Assembly (NCBI GenBank): GCA_963740835.1
Contig: CAVUFH010000003.1
Span: forward strand, 1,736,001-1,800,000
Source: CAVUFH01 sp963740835
GTDB lineage: Bacteria; Actinomycetota; Acidimicrobiia; IMCC26256; PALSA-610
Reading direction: 5' to 3'
DNA length: 64,000 bases
The translations under genes and the position numbers were made by a program. The notes beneath the pieces were generated by a model. The model searched no databases. It had not been told where the DNA came from and saw nothing but the letters and a program-made list of their open reading frames with translations. Below are positions 41,532 through 50,200 of this stretch, piece after piece; the first letter of the stretch is position 1; every line of letters begins with the position of its first letter.

Positions 41532-42275
41532 GTGCGCATCTGGGTCGACTCCGACATCGGTAGCAACCCGGACGACGCGATCGCGCTCCTGTGCGCACTC
41601 GCGCATCCCGATGTCGAGTTGGTCGGTGTCAGCACGGTCGATGCCGACGTCGAGAAGCGCGCCGACGAAGCGCGCCGGCTCCTGCGGCGGGTACCGGTCG
41701 TCGCCGGCTCGCCGCCGCCCGGCCAGGTGCTGAGCGCCGACGCCCTCCTGCTCATCGGGCCGTGGACCCACGGCGCCGAGCTCGCCGGCTCCGGCGATCT
41801 CCCGAAGCGGGTCGCGGCGATGGGTGGCGCGCTGCGGCCGGTCTTCCATCGAGGCGAGCTGCGCGTCATCGAGCACAACGTGGGCCGCGACCCGGTCGCG
41901 GCGCAGACGCTCTTGGCGCCGGCGCCGCCGGGGCGCGAGCCGGCGGAGCCGGTGCTCGTCGTGCCGCTCGACGTCAGCGCGACGATGATCTGCACGCGCG
42001 CCGAGGAGCGCGCCATCGTGCACGCCCAACCCCGCCTCCGCGACATGGTCGCCCGCTGGCGCGCGTTCGAGGGCGACGTGCCGCTCTGCCTGCACGATCC
42101 GCTCGCGTTGCTCGCGCTGCTCGGCGAACCGGGCATCGAGGTCCAGGACTACCGCGTGTCGGTTGCCGCCAACGGCGTGATGCGGTCACACGGCGCCGAG
42201 CACAACATCGTCGTGGCCGCCGACCGGGATCAGGTCCTGGCGCGCGTGCTTGCGCTGCTCGGAGCGGACGATTGA
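41532..42275 (+). CDS. nucleoside hydrolase (IUNH-type)
   Basis: 247 residues. The N-terminal WVDSDIGSNPDDAIALL is the calcium-binding DxDxxxxDD motif of inosine-uridine nucleoside hydrolases, which split the N-glycosidic bond of nucleosides. It is shorter than the usual 310 residues and the middle of the protein is compressed; the C-terminal Asp-containing CLHDPLALLALL strand is present. GTG 41532 starts 1 bp after the stop of the previous gene. Reading further upstream is impossible, which supports this start. Confidence 0.82.
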   Translation: MRIWVDSDIGSNPDDAIALLCALAHPDVELVGVSTVDADVEKRADEARRLLRRVPVVAGSPPPGQVLSADALLLIGPWTHGAELAGSGDLPKRVAAMGGALRPVFHRGELRVIEHNVGRDPVAAQTLLAPAPPGREPAEPVLVVPLDVSATMICTRAEERAIVHAQPRLRDMVARWRAFEGDVPLCLHDPLALLALLGEPGIEVQDYRVSVAANGVMRSHGAEHNIVVAADRDQVLARVLALLGADD

Positions 42276-42290
42276 ACGACGAGCACTTGG

Positions 42291-42364
42291 GGTGACTGAG
42301 GGGACTCGAACCCCCGGCCTTCGGGACCACAACCCGACGCTCTAACCACCTGAGCTACAGCCAC
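42291..42364 (-). tRNA. tRNA-His (GTG)
   Basis: 74 nt. Acceptor strands GTGGCTG and CAGTCAC, D-arm TAGCTCAGGTGGTTAGAG, anticodon loop TTGTGGT (anticodon GTG), T-arm CGGGG-GTTCGAG type with CCCC. Discriminator C, and a G at position -1, are the identity marks for histidine. Confidence 0.95.
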
Positions 42365-42472
42365 CGCGTGACACGCCCCGGTTGCCGGGCCGTGTTGGCC
42401 GGACCAGTGTAGAGGGTCCGCCCGGGCCGGTTTCTCTCGATCCGGCCGTCTCGCCCGCTCGGAAGGATCGCT

Positions 42473-43192
42473 GTGGCCGCCGACACGCGCCCCGACGAGG
42501 TGGTTCTGCGCGTGGCGACCTTCAACGCGATGCACGGCGTGGGGCGCTTCGGGCTCGTCTCGCACCGCGGCCTCATCGATACCTGCCGTTCGCTCGACGC
42601 GGAGATCCTCGCCCTGCAGGAGGTGGATCGGCGCGTCGTCCGTTCCTGGTTCCGTGATCAACCCGCGCTGATCGCGCGCGCGTTGGGCATGCAACACGTC
42701 ACCGCGCGCGCCAAGCGGACGCCCGTCGGTGGTTCCCAGTGCAACGCGTTGTGCGCGCGCGGACGCATCGAGGATGTCGAAGCGATCGATCTCCCGCGCC
42801 ACCCCGGTGACGAGAACCGAGTCGCGGTTCTGGCGCGTGTTGTGCTCGCGGGTGCGTCGATCAGCGTCGCGTGCACGCACCTGCAACACCGCGGCGGCAA
42901 TGCTCGTGCACAACTCGCGGCGGTCCTCGAGACGCTGTGCCTCCGACCGGGTCCGCGCCTGATCGCGGGCGACTTCAACCTCACCGAAAAGGACGTCGAA
43001 CCGTTGCTCGCGGCGCGCGGGTTCACCGCCGCGCCATCAGGGCCTACATCGCCCGCGCCGTCGCCACGGCGCCGGATCGACTGGATCGCGGCGGACGCCG
43101 GTCTCGCGGTGCTCGGGAGCCGGCTGCACCAGCCGATCGTGGGGGACCACTGCCCGCTCGTCGCCGACATTGCGGTGCGACCGGCCCCGTAG
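42473..43192 (+). CDS. endonuclease/exonuclease/phosphatase-family protein
   Basis: 239 residues with all EEP motifs: RVATFNAMHG (Asn), ILALQEVD (Glu), VACTHLQHR (His), LIAGDFNLTE (Asp, Asn), RRIDWIA (Asp) and VGDHCPLVA (catalytic His). It is a metal-dependent phosphodiesterase; substrate (nucleic acid, nucleotide or lipid) not decided. GTG 42473 with GGAAGGA upstream. It follows tRNA-His, on the opposite strand. Confidence 0.9.
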   Translation: MAADTRPDEVVLRVATFNAMHGVGRFGLVSHRGLIDTCRSLDAEILALQEVDRRVVRSWFRDQPALIARALGMQHVTARAKRTPVGGSQCNALCARGRIEDVEAIDLPRHPGDENRVAVLARVVLAGASISVACTHLQHRGGNARAQLAAVLETLCLRPGPRLIAGDFNLTEKDVEPLLAARGFTAAPSGPTSPAPSPRRRIDWIAADAGLAVLGSRLHQPIVGDHCPLVADIAVRPAP

Positions 43193-43213
43193 TCAGGCGG
43201 GCCGCCGCGGGCC

Positions 43214-43219
43214 TATCGT
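43214..43219 (+). promoter_or_regulatory. -10 element TATCGT
   Basis: Ends 7 nt before the GTG at 43227; no Shine-Dalgarno sequence. It decides the start of the amidohydrolase gene and predicts a leaderless message. Confidence 0.5.
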
Positions 43220-43226
43220 CTCCGGC

Positions 43227-44414
43227 GTGCCGTACGCGACCCGACCCATGCACGACGCCGACTCCCACATCATGGAGGAACCCGACTGGCTGCACCCTTA
43301 TCTCGACCGGGCGACTCGCGACCGCTTCCCGTACGTCTGGAGCGTCGGCGACGAGCCCGGCCGGTGGGGGATCGACAAGGAGCGCGCCCGTCACGCCGAC
43401 TCGGAGTATCGCGCCGAGGACGAGTCGCAGCTCATGTTGCGCAAGAACTTCTCCGCGACCGGCTCCTTTCTCAACGTCGATCGTCCCGAAGCGCTCGATC
43501 TGCTCGGATTCTCGAGCCAGCTCGTCTTCGACACGTTCACGAGCTCTCCGATCCTGCGCTTCGACCGCGATGGTGACTCCGCGCTCGCGGTCACGCTCGC
43601 GCGCGCCCAACACCGCGCCATCCTCGACTGGTGCTCGGTCGACGCGCGCCTCTTGCCGGTCACCGTCGTTCCCGTCGGTGACATCGGCGCGGCGGTGAAA
43701 CTCGCGCGCGAAGCGATCGACGGCGGTACGGCTGCGATCCAGATCGGGCAGTACTGCACACCGGACCACTCACCGAGTCACATCGCGCTCGACCCGATGT
43801 GGTCGATGTGCGAGGAGGCGGGTGTGCCGGTGCTGTTGCACGTTGCCGGCGCCGGCGAGCAGGTGATGCCGCCCGCGTACTTCGAGAACGGCCGCCCGCA
43901 CGTCCCCGACTTCCATGGTGGCGACACGAACTTCAAGTCGATCGATTACATGTCGATCCCACTGCCGGTGATGCAGACGTTGAACGCACTCGTGATCGAT
44001 GGCGTGCTGCAGTCGCACCCGAACCTGCGGATCGGCGTGATCGAGCTCGGCGCGTCGTGGCTTCCGGGTTGGATGCGCATGCTCGACTCCGCGCACGAGG
44101 CGTTCCGGAAGAACGAGGACCGCCTTCAGCGGATGGAGCACAAGCCGAGCGAGTACGTCACCCGGCAGATCCGCGCCACGCCGTACCCGCACGAGGACAC
44201 GGGCTGGACGATCGTGAACTCGGCGCGGTCGGTGTGCCTGTTCTCGTCCGACTTCCCGCACGTGGAGGGCGGCCGGAACCCGATCGGGCGCTTCGAGCGC
44301 AGCATGGACGCGGCCGCGGTGGACGCGGATGACCGGCAACGCTTCTACGTCGACAACTTCGTCGACCTGATGGGTCCGGTGCTCGATCGCCGGGGCCTCA
44401 CGGTGCCGGCGTAG
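43227..44414 (+). CDS. amidohydrolase-2-family metal-dependent hydrolase
   Basis: 395 residues of the ACMSD-like amidohydrolase_2 group. MHDADSHIMEEPDWL gives the first metal motif (HxD/H variant: DADSH), VLLHVAG the strand-4/5 His, HPNLRIGVIELGASWLP the middle, and CLFSSDFPHVEGG the final Asp. The enzymes of this group decarboxylate or hydrolyse aromatic acids, but many actinobacterial paralogues have unknown roles. GTG 43227 rather than 43170 because TATCGT lies 7 nt before it. Confidence 0.87.
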   Translation: MPYATRPMHDADSHIMEEPDWLHPYLDRATRDRFPYVWSVGDEPGRWGIDKERARHADSEYRAEDESQLMLRKNFSATGSFLNVDRPEALDLLGFSSQLVFDTFTSSPILRFDRDGDSALAVTLARAQHRAILDWCSVDARLLPVTVVPVGDIGAAVKLAREAIDGGTAAIQIGQYCTPDHSPSHIALDPMWSMCEEAGVPVLLHVAGAGEQVMPPAYFENGRPHVPDFHGGDTNFKSIDYMSIPLPVMQTLNALVIDGVLQSHPNLRIGVIELGASWLPGWMRMLDSAHEAFRKNEDRLQRMEHKPSEYVTRQIRATPYPHEDTGWTIVNSARSVCLFSSDFPHVEGGRNPIGRFERSMDAAAVDADDRQRFYVDNFVDLMGPVLDRRGLTVPA

Positions 44415-44523
44415 AGGGATTCACCGCGCTCCTTGTCGGTTTGTTGCCGCAATCGGAGGAAGTGAACGAGCGGACGGCAACGTAGGCTGCGCGCCCATCG
44501 AGCCGCAGCCCTGGATCCGCCCG

Positions 44524-45690
44524 ATGGTGGCCCGTCGTTCCGACGAAGATCACCGCGCGTCGACCCCGCTCGAGCTCTTCTTCGACCTGTGCTTCGTCGT
44601 CGCGGTCTCGCAGGCATCGAGCGAACTGCACCACTCGCTGGTGGCCGACGACGTCCGCAACGGCGTCGTCGGCTTCTGCCTGGTGTTCTTCGCGATCTGG
44701 TGGGCGTGGATGAACTTCACGTGGTTCGCGTCCGCGTACGACGTCGACGACGTGCCCTACCGCTTGACGGTCCTCGTCCAGATCGCCGGCGTCCTGATCC
44801 TCGCGGCCGGGATCCCGCGTGCCTTCGGCGAGCGCGACCTCGGCGTGATCACGTTCGGCTACGTGGTCATGCGCGTGGCGCTCGTCTCACAGTGGTTGCG
44901 CGCCGGGCGCGCCAATCCCGACCAGCGACGGTGCTGCCTCCGCTATGCGTGGGGTGTCGCGCTCTGCACCGTCGGCTGGGTGTTCCTGCTGCTCGTGCCC
45001 GACCCGTGGTGGAAGGCCGGCTACCTGGTGTTGGTCTGCGCCGAACTGCTGGTTCCGGTGTGGGCCGAGCGGCAGGACACGACGCCGTGGCATCCCCGTC
45101 ACATCGCGGAACGCTACGGACTGTTCACGCTGATCGTGTTGGGCGAGTCGGTGCTTGCAGCAACGGTCGCGATCCAGTCGGCCCTCGACGCGGGGGAGTC
45201 GATCGGCGACCTGCTCGCGTTCGTCGGCGGCGGGTTGCTCATCGTCTTCGGGATGTGGTGGGTGTACTTCGCGCAGCCGGGCGAAGTGGTGCTCGACCAC
45301 GCGCGCATGGTCTTCTCGCGCCAGCACCGAAACGCGTTCGTGTGGGGGTACGGCCACCTGCTCGTGTTCGCCTCGGCCGCAGCAGTCGGCGCGGGGCTGG
45401 AGGTCATGGTCGACTCCTTGACCGACCACACCGAACTGTCGGTACGCGCGAGCGCACTCGCGCTGGCGATCCCGGTCGCGCTGTACCTGATGAGCGTGTG
45501 GCTGTTGCACGCGCGGCCACACCAACGCACGCGCCTCGAGCAGTCCGCGTTTCCGGTGTGCGCGGTGCTCGTGCTGCTCGCGAGCCTGACCGCGCAGCCG
45601 GTGCTCGCAATCGGCATCCTCGTGGCGGTGCTCGTCGGGGTGACGACCGCTATGAGCTCGCGCCCTGCCAGGCTCGGTTCGCGTCGGTGA
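44524..45690 (+). CDS. ltrA: low temperature requirement protein A (LtrA) family membrane protein
   Basis: 388 residues, about ten membrane helices. LELFFDLCFVVAVSQ, WWAWMNFTWFASAYDVDDVPYRL and ERYGLFTLIVLGESVLA are the LtrA signature. Molecular function unknown; the name comes from a Listeria cold-growth phenotype. In-frame codons upstream read EPQPWIRP, which looks like the conserved LtrA N-terminus, but no ATG/GTG/TTG is present there; TAGGCT at 44483-44488 lies 8 nt before an ATC. The true start could therefore be that ATC at 44497. The 3' end overlaps the convergent cupin gene by 41 bp. Confidence 0.9.
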   Translation: MVARRSDEDHRASTPLELFFDLCFVVAVSQASSELHHSLVADDVRNGVVGFCLVFFAIWWAWMNFTWFASAYDVDDVPYRLTVLVQIAGVLILAAGIPRAFGERDLGVITFGYVVMRVALVSQWLRAGRANPDQRRCCLRYAWGVALCTVGWVFLLLVPDPWWKAGYLVLVCAELLVPVWAERQDTTPWHPRHIAERYGLFTLIVLGESVLAATVAIQSALDAGESIGDLLAFVGGGLLIVFGMWWVYFAQPGEVVLDHARMVFSRQHRNAFVWGYGHLLVFASAAAVGAGLEVMVDSLTDHTELSVRASALALAIPVALYLMSVWLLHARPHQRTRLEQSAFPVCAVLVLLASLTAQPVLAIGILVAVLVGVTTAMSSRPARLGSRR

Positions 45691-46207
45691 ACTGCTGCAT
45701 CGCCTGGTTGATGTCGTACGGCCGTTCCTCGCGCGGTCCCGGACCCCACTGACTGCGCGGCTGGTTGACGAAGTCGCCGCCGTACACGTGGATCGCACCG
45801 GTGAGGTGATCCTTCGGGTTGGCGACGGAATGCACGGTGTCGTCACCGAGGACGACGACCTCGCCCGTCCTGAGCTCCTTGCCTCCCGACTCGGTGAGGG
45901 TCCGGCGTTCGTCGTTGACGCGCCGGTAGAACGTGTTGTCCTCCTGGCCCGCGTAGATACCGATCGCGGCCCACATCAGGTGGTCATGCGGGTACAGCTG
46001 CATGTGCGGCGCCCACACGACGTGCAACACCGTCAGCTCCGGCGAGTTGAAGACAACGCGGAGCCCACCCGCTCGTGGCCGCAGCGCGTCGGCGACTTCT
46101 TCCGGCCGCGAGAGCGTTTCCTGGAGGAGCGCTTTGATCGCCCGGCGCGGCTCCGCCTCGGCGCGTGCGTCCTGGCAGGCGACGACGAACTCGTCGAGAT
46201 CGAACAT
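45650..46207 (-). CDS. cysteine dioxygenase-like cupin protein
   Basis: 185 residues. A short helical start, then a cupin barrel with HDH at 74-76 (MQLYPHDHLMW) and a late His126 (GDDTVHSVANP), the three-His iron site of thiol dioxygenases and related proteins. VLHVVWAPHM and TGAIHVYGGDF match this group. It may oxidise a thiol with O2; substrate not known. ATG 46207. Confidence 0.8.
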   Translation of the reverse strand: MFDLDEFVVACQDARAEAEPRRAIKALLQETLSRPEEVADALRPRAGGLRVVFNSPELTVLHVVWAPHMQLYPHDHLMWAAIGIYAGQEDNTFYRRVNDERRTLTESGGKELRTGEVVVLGDDTVHSVANPKDHLTGAIHVYGGDFVNQPRSQWGPGPREERPYDINQAMQQFTDANRAWQGASS

Positions 46208-46280
46208 CGTCCCAGGATCGCGCTGCGACGCAGCGCTGTCACCCCGTGCCGGCGGCTGATCGTGTCAGCAATTGCTCGGG

Positions 46281-46550
46281 TCAGCGGCTGATCAGGCGAC
46301 ACACACGCATGTGCAACGTCCCGGCGTGGGCGGCCGCCTCTTCGCTACGGAACCGGAGCCCGCGGCCGTTCCAGCCGCAGATGCAACTGCAGGACCAGGC
46401 TTCGCCGTCGTCGCTCGTCGCCGGGTGCACGTTCACGAAGCGGGCCCGCCCGGTCGCACGCGGTCCCCGCGCCCGCTCGGGGGCGAGCTGATACTGCGTG
46501 CGCCCGTCGCTGACCGGCTCGGCCGGTGGTTGGCGAACCTCAAGGGCCAT
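46281..46550 (-). CDS. small protein with a Cys-rich stretch, hypothetical
   Basis: 89 residues. WSCSCICGWNGRGLRFRSEEAAAHAG contains three closely spaced Cys and a downstream His (GTLHMRVC), possibly a zinc-binding knuckle. No recognised family. Start ATG 46550 has GGAG 5 nt upstream; longer in-frame starts exist but run into repetitive Arg/Gly sequence. Confidence 0.45.
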   Translation of the reverse strand: MALEVRQPPAEPVSDGRTQYQLAPERARGPRATGRARFVNVHPATSDDGEAWSCSCICGWNGRGLRFRSEEAAAHAGTLHMRVCRLISR

Positions 46551-47526
46551 GACAGCTCCACGACTGTTGCCCAAACCCCGTGGTGTGCTTTGCATCGACC
46601 CCGACGACCACGGAGATGAGTGAATAGTGAACCTTTGCGAACACGAGGTGGGGGATACCGCACGGAGTCGACGGCACGGGAGCCCGGCGGCGACGGCCCA
46701 TGCCGACACTCTGCGCATCCTGCCTTGGAACGACCTGTGTGCCCGCGGGTTCCGAGTGCGGAGCTTCCCGCCCCGCACCCGCCGGTGCAGTTTGGCGCCC
46801 TTGGCGAGACTCCTTTCGAACCTTCGGTTACCTGACGAATCGTCGTAGTGAGTCGTTAAGGGCCCGTCGTGCGGCGCATCGGCCTCGGGTTCGAGTCCCA
46901 TCAGATCCCTGGGCCGAAATCGTGTCCCTGCTCGGTGACGGCCAGTTCTTCCCGACGGCACCGCGATCGACAGCCGTGTCGTGGCGACGGGAACCGACTG
47001 GGTTGACTTGAGCGAGGTCGAATCGACGACTCTGAGCCATGACGTCAGCCGCGATCGGCGTGCTCGTCAAGCGACGTCGGCCACCGATTCATTTGCGCGA
47101 GGGTGCCTATCCGCACCCAGCTGGTGGCTATGTCGTTCAGCACATCACCGAGCCCGATGATCGTGGTCGTCGTCGCCGCGTGCGCGGACACGTGAAGGCT
47201 GATCCGGATGCGAAGCGAATCGCTGAGGTCTTCCTCGCGGTGGCTCTCGAGCAGGTCCGGCGATCATCCGTACAACAGGATCAGTGATAGGACCAACCTC
47301 GTCGTGGTCGGGTCGGCACTCCTGCCGCTATGGGCGCGCTCGAGTATTGGTGTCGTCGGACGCGCGGACCCAGGCGAGAGCAGGCCCTGGAACCGAGGGC
47401 GAAGTCGTCGGGTGATCGCTAGGCTGGTGACGAGGTCGTGACTGGCGTTGCGAGGTGGGATTGACCACCGGGGAGCGTCCTCCGAGTCGTGCCGAGCGCC
47501 TGGGCGATATGGAGCGAGGAGCCCCT
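46551..47526. other. gene-poor stretch
   Basis: About 975 bp with only one weak ORF (47039-47287). At about 46895-46920 a T-arm-like segment GGTTCGAGTCCC appears, but its stem pairs badly and no acceptor or anticodon arm is found. No promoter or operon structure is obvious. This is the transition to the accessory region. Confidence 0.5.
47039..47287 (+). CDS. possible small hypothetical protein
   Basis: 82 residues, basic. HPAGGYVVQHITEPDDRGR then VKADPDAKRIAEVFLAVALEQV look protein-like rather than GC nonsense, with an amphipathic helix near the end. No family recognised and no ribosome site seen. It could be a small remnant of a larger gene. Confidence 0.3.
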   Translation: MTSAAIGVLVKRRRPPIHLREGAYPHPAGGYVVQHITEPDDRGRRRRVRGHVKADPDAKRIAEVFLAVALEQVRRSSVQQDQ

Positions 47527-49026
47527 ATGGCCGTCGGCAGCTTGTTGCAGACCTATCTCTCTCGGTTCGGCGTCAGCACGGAGGGGATGTCGGGCGAGAC
47601 GATCGGCTTCGCCGCGGCCCTCGACGCGGTCGCTCGCGTCGATCCAGCTATCGCTCAAGCGATCTTGGGCGAGTTGGTCGATCAGCGAACTCACCTGAAG
47701 TTGATCGCCAGCGAGAACTACGCGAGTCCTGCGGTCTTGTTGGCGATGGGGAACTGGCTGAGCGACAAGTATGCCGAGGGGGCGCCTGGTCATCGTCTCT
47801 ATGCGGGCTGCGACAACGTCGACGTCATCGAGTCGCGCACCGACGAACTCGCCTGCGCTCTGTTCGGCGCCGACCACGCGTACGCGCAGCCGCATAGCGG
47901 GATCGACGCGAATCTGGTCGCGTTTTGGGCGGTGCTCTCGCAGCGGGTGGAGTCACCTGCGCTGGAGCGCCTGACGGCCGGTCATGTGAATGATCTCGCA
48001 GACGATGACTGGGAGTCGTTGCGCAAGCAGCTCGTCGGTCAGACGCTGTTGGGTATGTCGTTGCAGGCGGGTGGGCACCTGACTCACGGCTTCCGGCCGA
48101 ACATCTCGGGGAAGCTGTTCCGCCACCGCTCTTACGGTGTCGATCCGTCGACGTTTCTCTTGGACTACGACGAGGTCCGGCGGCGGGCCCACGAGGAACG
48201 GCCGCTGATTCTGATCGCCGGTTACAGCTCGTACCCGCGGCTCGTGAACTTCCGGGTGTTGCGGGAGATCGCGGATGAGGTCGGTGCCACGTTCATGGTC
48301 GACATGGCGCACTTCGCGGGGCTGGTCGCCGGCAAGGTGCATAGCGGCGACTACGACCCCGTCCCGCACGCGCACATCGTCACCACTACAACCCACAAGA
48401 CCTTGCGCGGTCCTCGCGGTGGACTTGTCCTGTGCCGCAAGGAACTCGCGGAGTTCGTCGATCGCGGGTGTCCGCTGGTACTGGGCGGTCCCCTTCCCCA
48501 CGTCATGGCAGCAAAGACTGTCGCGTTGACCGAAGCGTCGCAGCCGTCCTTCCGGGACTATGCGGCAGCGGTTGTCGACAACGCGCGGGTCCTCGCCGAC
48601 GCGCTGATGGCCGCGGGTGTTCCTGTCGTGACCGGCGGAACGGACAACCATCTCGTGCTCGTCGATGTCCGTCAGTTCGGTCTCAACGGACGACAAGCCG
48701 AGTCCGCGTGCCGTGCGGCCGGGATCACGTTGAACCGCAACGTCGTCCCCGACGACACCAACGGTCCGTGGTACACGAGCGGACTGCGGCTCGGCACTCC
48801 CGCGGTCACGACGCTCGGCATGCGCGGCGACGAGATGCGCGAAATCGCTGAGGTACTCGCCGCTGTCCTTCAAGGCGCGTCCGCCGGTGTCATCACATCC
48901 GGGCCGAATCAAGGCAAGCCATCGCTCGTACAGTTCCGTCTCGACGACAAGATCCTGCGCGGCGCGCGCTCGAGAGTGGACAACCTCCTCCTTCGACACC
49001 CGCTCTACCCCGACATCGAGCTCTAA
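47527..49026 (+). CDS. glyA: serine hydroxymethyltransferase, long chlamydial-type
   Basis: 499 residues, about 80 more than usual bacterial SHMT. PLP lysine Lys291 in TTTTHKTLRGPRGG; SENYASPAVLLAMGNWLSDKYAEG and GHRLYAGCDNVDVIE are standard. A long insertion after AHSGIDANLVAFWAVL (HVNDLADDDWESLRKQLVGQTLLGMSLQAGGHLTHGFRPN) is shared, as I recall it, with chlamydial GlyA. It converts serine and tetrahydrofolate to glycine and methylene-tetrahydrofolate; chlamydial homologues also racemise alanine. ATG 47527 has GAGGAG upstream; a longer form from GTG 47455 is less likely. It stands alone next to IS remnants, and a core glyA probably exists elsewhere. Confidence 0.87.
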   Translation: MAVGSLLQTYLSRFGVSTEGMSGETIGFAAALDAVARVDPAIAQAILGELVDQRTHLKLIASENYASPAVLLAMGNWLSDKYAEGAPGHRLYAGCDNVDVIESRTDELACALFGADHAYAQPHSGIDANLVAFWAVLSQRVESPALERLTAGHVNDLADDDWESLRKQLVGQTLLGMSLQAGGHLTHGFRPNISGKLFRHRSYGVDPSTFLLDYDEVRRRAHEERPLILIAGYSSYPRLVNFRVLREIADEVGATFMVDMAHFAGLVAGKVHSGDYDPVPHAHIVTTTTHKTLRGPRGGLVLCRKELAEFVDRGCPLVLGGPLPHVMAAKTVALTEASQPSFRDYAAAVVDNARVLADALMAAGVPVVTGGTDNHLVLVDVRQFGLNGRQAESACRAAGITLNRNVVPDDTNGPWYTSGLRLGTPAVTTLGMRGDEMREIAEVLAAVLQGASAGVITSGPNQGKPSLVQFRLDDKILRGARSRVDNLLLRHPLYPDIEL

Positions 49027-49194
49027 CGCATCCGGCGCCAAGGACGGCCACAACGCGCGCCCAAAACGCGTGCCAATCTGCGCGAGCGGAGCATCCTCGA
49101 TGTGGATTCGGTAGGGGTCGGTCACGGCCGGGATTGCTGCGGGTTTGGTTGACATCTCTTTCGTGGGACGTGGTCTCGCGGGAAGGATGTTCCG

Positions 49195-49518
49195 ATGCCC
49201 AAGAAGTTTCCTGCTGAGTTCAAGCGTGACGTGGTCACGGTCGCGCGGCGCGGTGATCTGAACGTCACTGCGGTCGCGACCGATTTCGGGATCTCACCGG
49301 AGTCGGTGCGGCGGTGGATGCGCCAAGCCGATATCGATGATGGGCTCCGCGACGACGGTTTAACCACGGCCGAGCAGAGCGAGGTCGTGCAGTTGCGGCG
49401 CGATAAGCGTCGCCTCGAGATGGAGAACGAGATTCTGCGGCGTGCGGCCGCCTACTTCGCGAAGGACGCGCTCCCGTTACCTTCTTCGAGTCGCTGATCC
49501 AAGGGTCCGCGATGTCGG
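49195..49518 (+). pseudogene. IS3-family remnant: OrfA intact, OrfB cut after a few codons
   Basis: OrfA (49195-49497, 100 residues) has the IS3 HTH (FPAEFKRDVVTVARRGDLNVTAVATDFGISPESVRRW) and leucine-zipper-like helix (LRRDKRRLEMENEILRRAAAYFA). OrfB should follow in the -1 frame: VTFFESLIQGSAMSA is visible, then a stop at about 49518. The catalytic DDE domain is missing, so the element cannot move by itself. The IS110 fragment begins right after. Confidence 0.8.
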
Positions 49519-49559
49519 CCTGAGCTCTCCGGTATGACTGAGTGCTCCTGTCGGTGATG

Positions 49560-49862
49560 ATCGATTTTGTGGTGTCGCCGGAGAGTTTCGCGTGGCGAGT
49601 GATCGCTGATAGGGGCAAGGCCTGTCTGTTGGAGGGCCGCCGTAACGTGGATGCCGAGACTCACCGCCACGGTCAGGCCGACGCATGGTTCACGATTCGC
49701 AGCGGTCCGCGACCCGGCGGCGAGCGTGTCGGCCCAGCCCAGCAACTCGCGAACCTGTCCCGACCGGGCCTGCACCAGCCGCTCCGCGACCACGACCTCG
49801 CGGTCGTCAATCGCGACCGCCGTATGCGTCCGCTTGTGCGGATCGATACCGATCATCACCAT
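49560..49862 (-). pseudogene. IS110-family transposase, N-terminal remnant
   Basis: From ATG 49862 the frame reads MVMIGIDPHKRTHTAVAID then REVVVAERLVQARSGQVRELLGWADTL, the start of an IS110 DEDD (RuvC-like) transposase with its first Asp. After about 60 residues the match is lost and the frame drifts. It ends against the IS3 remnant. The stretch 49863 to about 49990 would be the upstream noncoding end of the IS. Confidence 0.65.
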
Positions 49863-50200
49863 CGAGATCCTCCTGTTCGAAGCAAACAGTTGAAGGACCG
49901 GAGTGGGCACGCCTGATTCGAGATGTTCTGCTGACCTCTTTCGAGCCACACCGCGGCACAGCCCAGCAGCCCGCACAACTCGTGTCGAAAGCCAACCCGC
50001 ACAACGCGGACGACAGGCAGTTCGAGAGCAACGACCACCGGACTCCACCGACGCTACGAACAACGCCGCAACGCCACCCGCGACTCAATCAGGCAGATCT
50101 GCGCGTCGCCTACCGGCACATGCGTGGCACGATCGACCCGCGTCGAGGAGGATGGGCTCGCCGGCGGACCCTTCGTCGGGTGCGCTCGTGGGCCATTGCC
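49863..50200. other. noncoding end of the IS110 remnant and kinase upstream region
   Basis: 338 bp. The part next to 49862 is upstream of the IS110 start. In the IS110 group the noncoding ends can encode the bridge RNA, so a relic may lie here; no structure was established by eye. No gene seen. Confidence 0.4.

Noticed and set aside
46890..46925. Possible tRNA or tmRNA 3' end (GGTTCGAGTCCC)
   Set aside because: Outer pairs of the T-stem mismatch and no acceptor, D- or anticodon arm fits upstream.
49195..49518. Active IS3 element
   Set aside because: OrfB ends after about 15 codons; no DDE domain follows.
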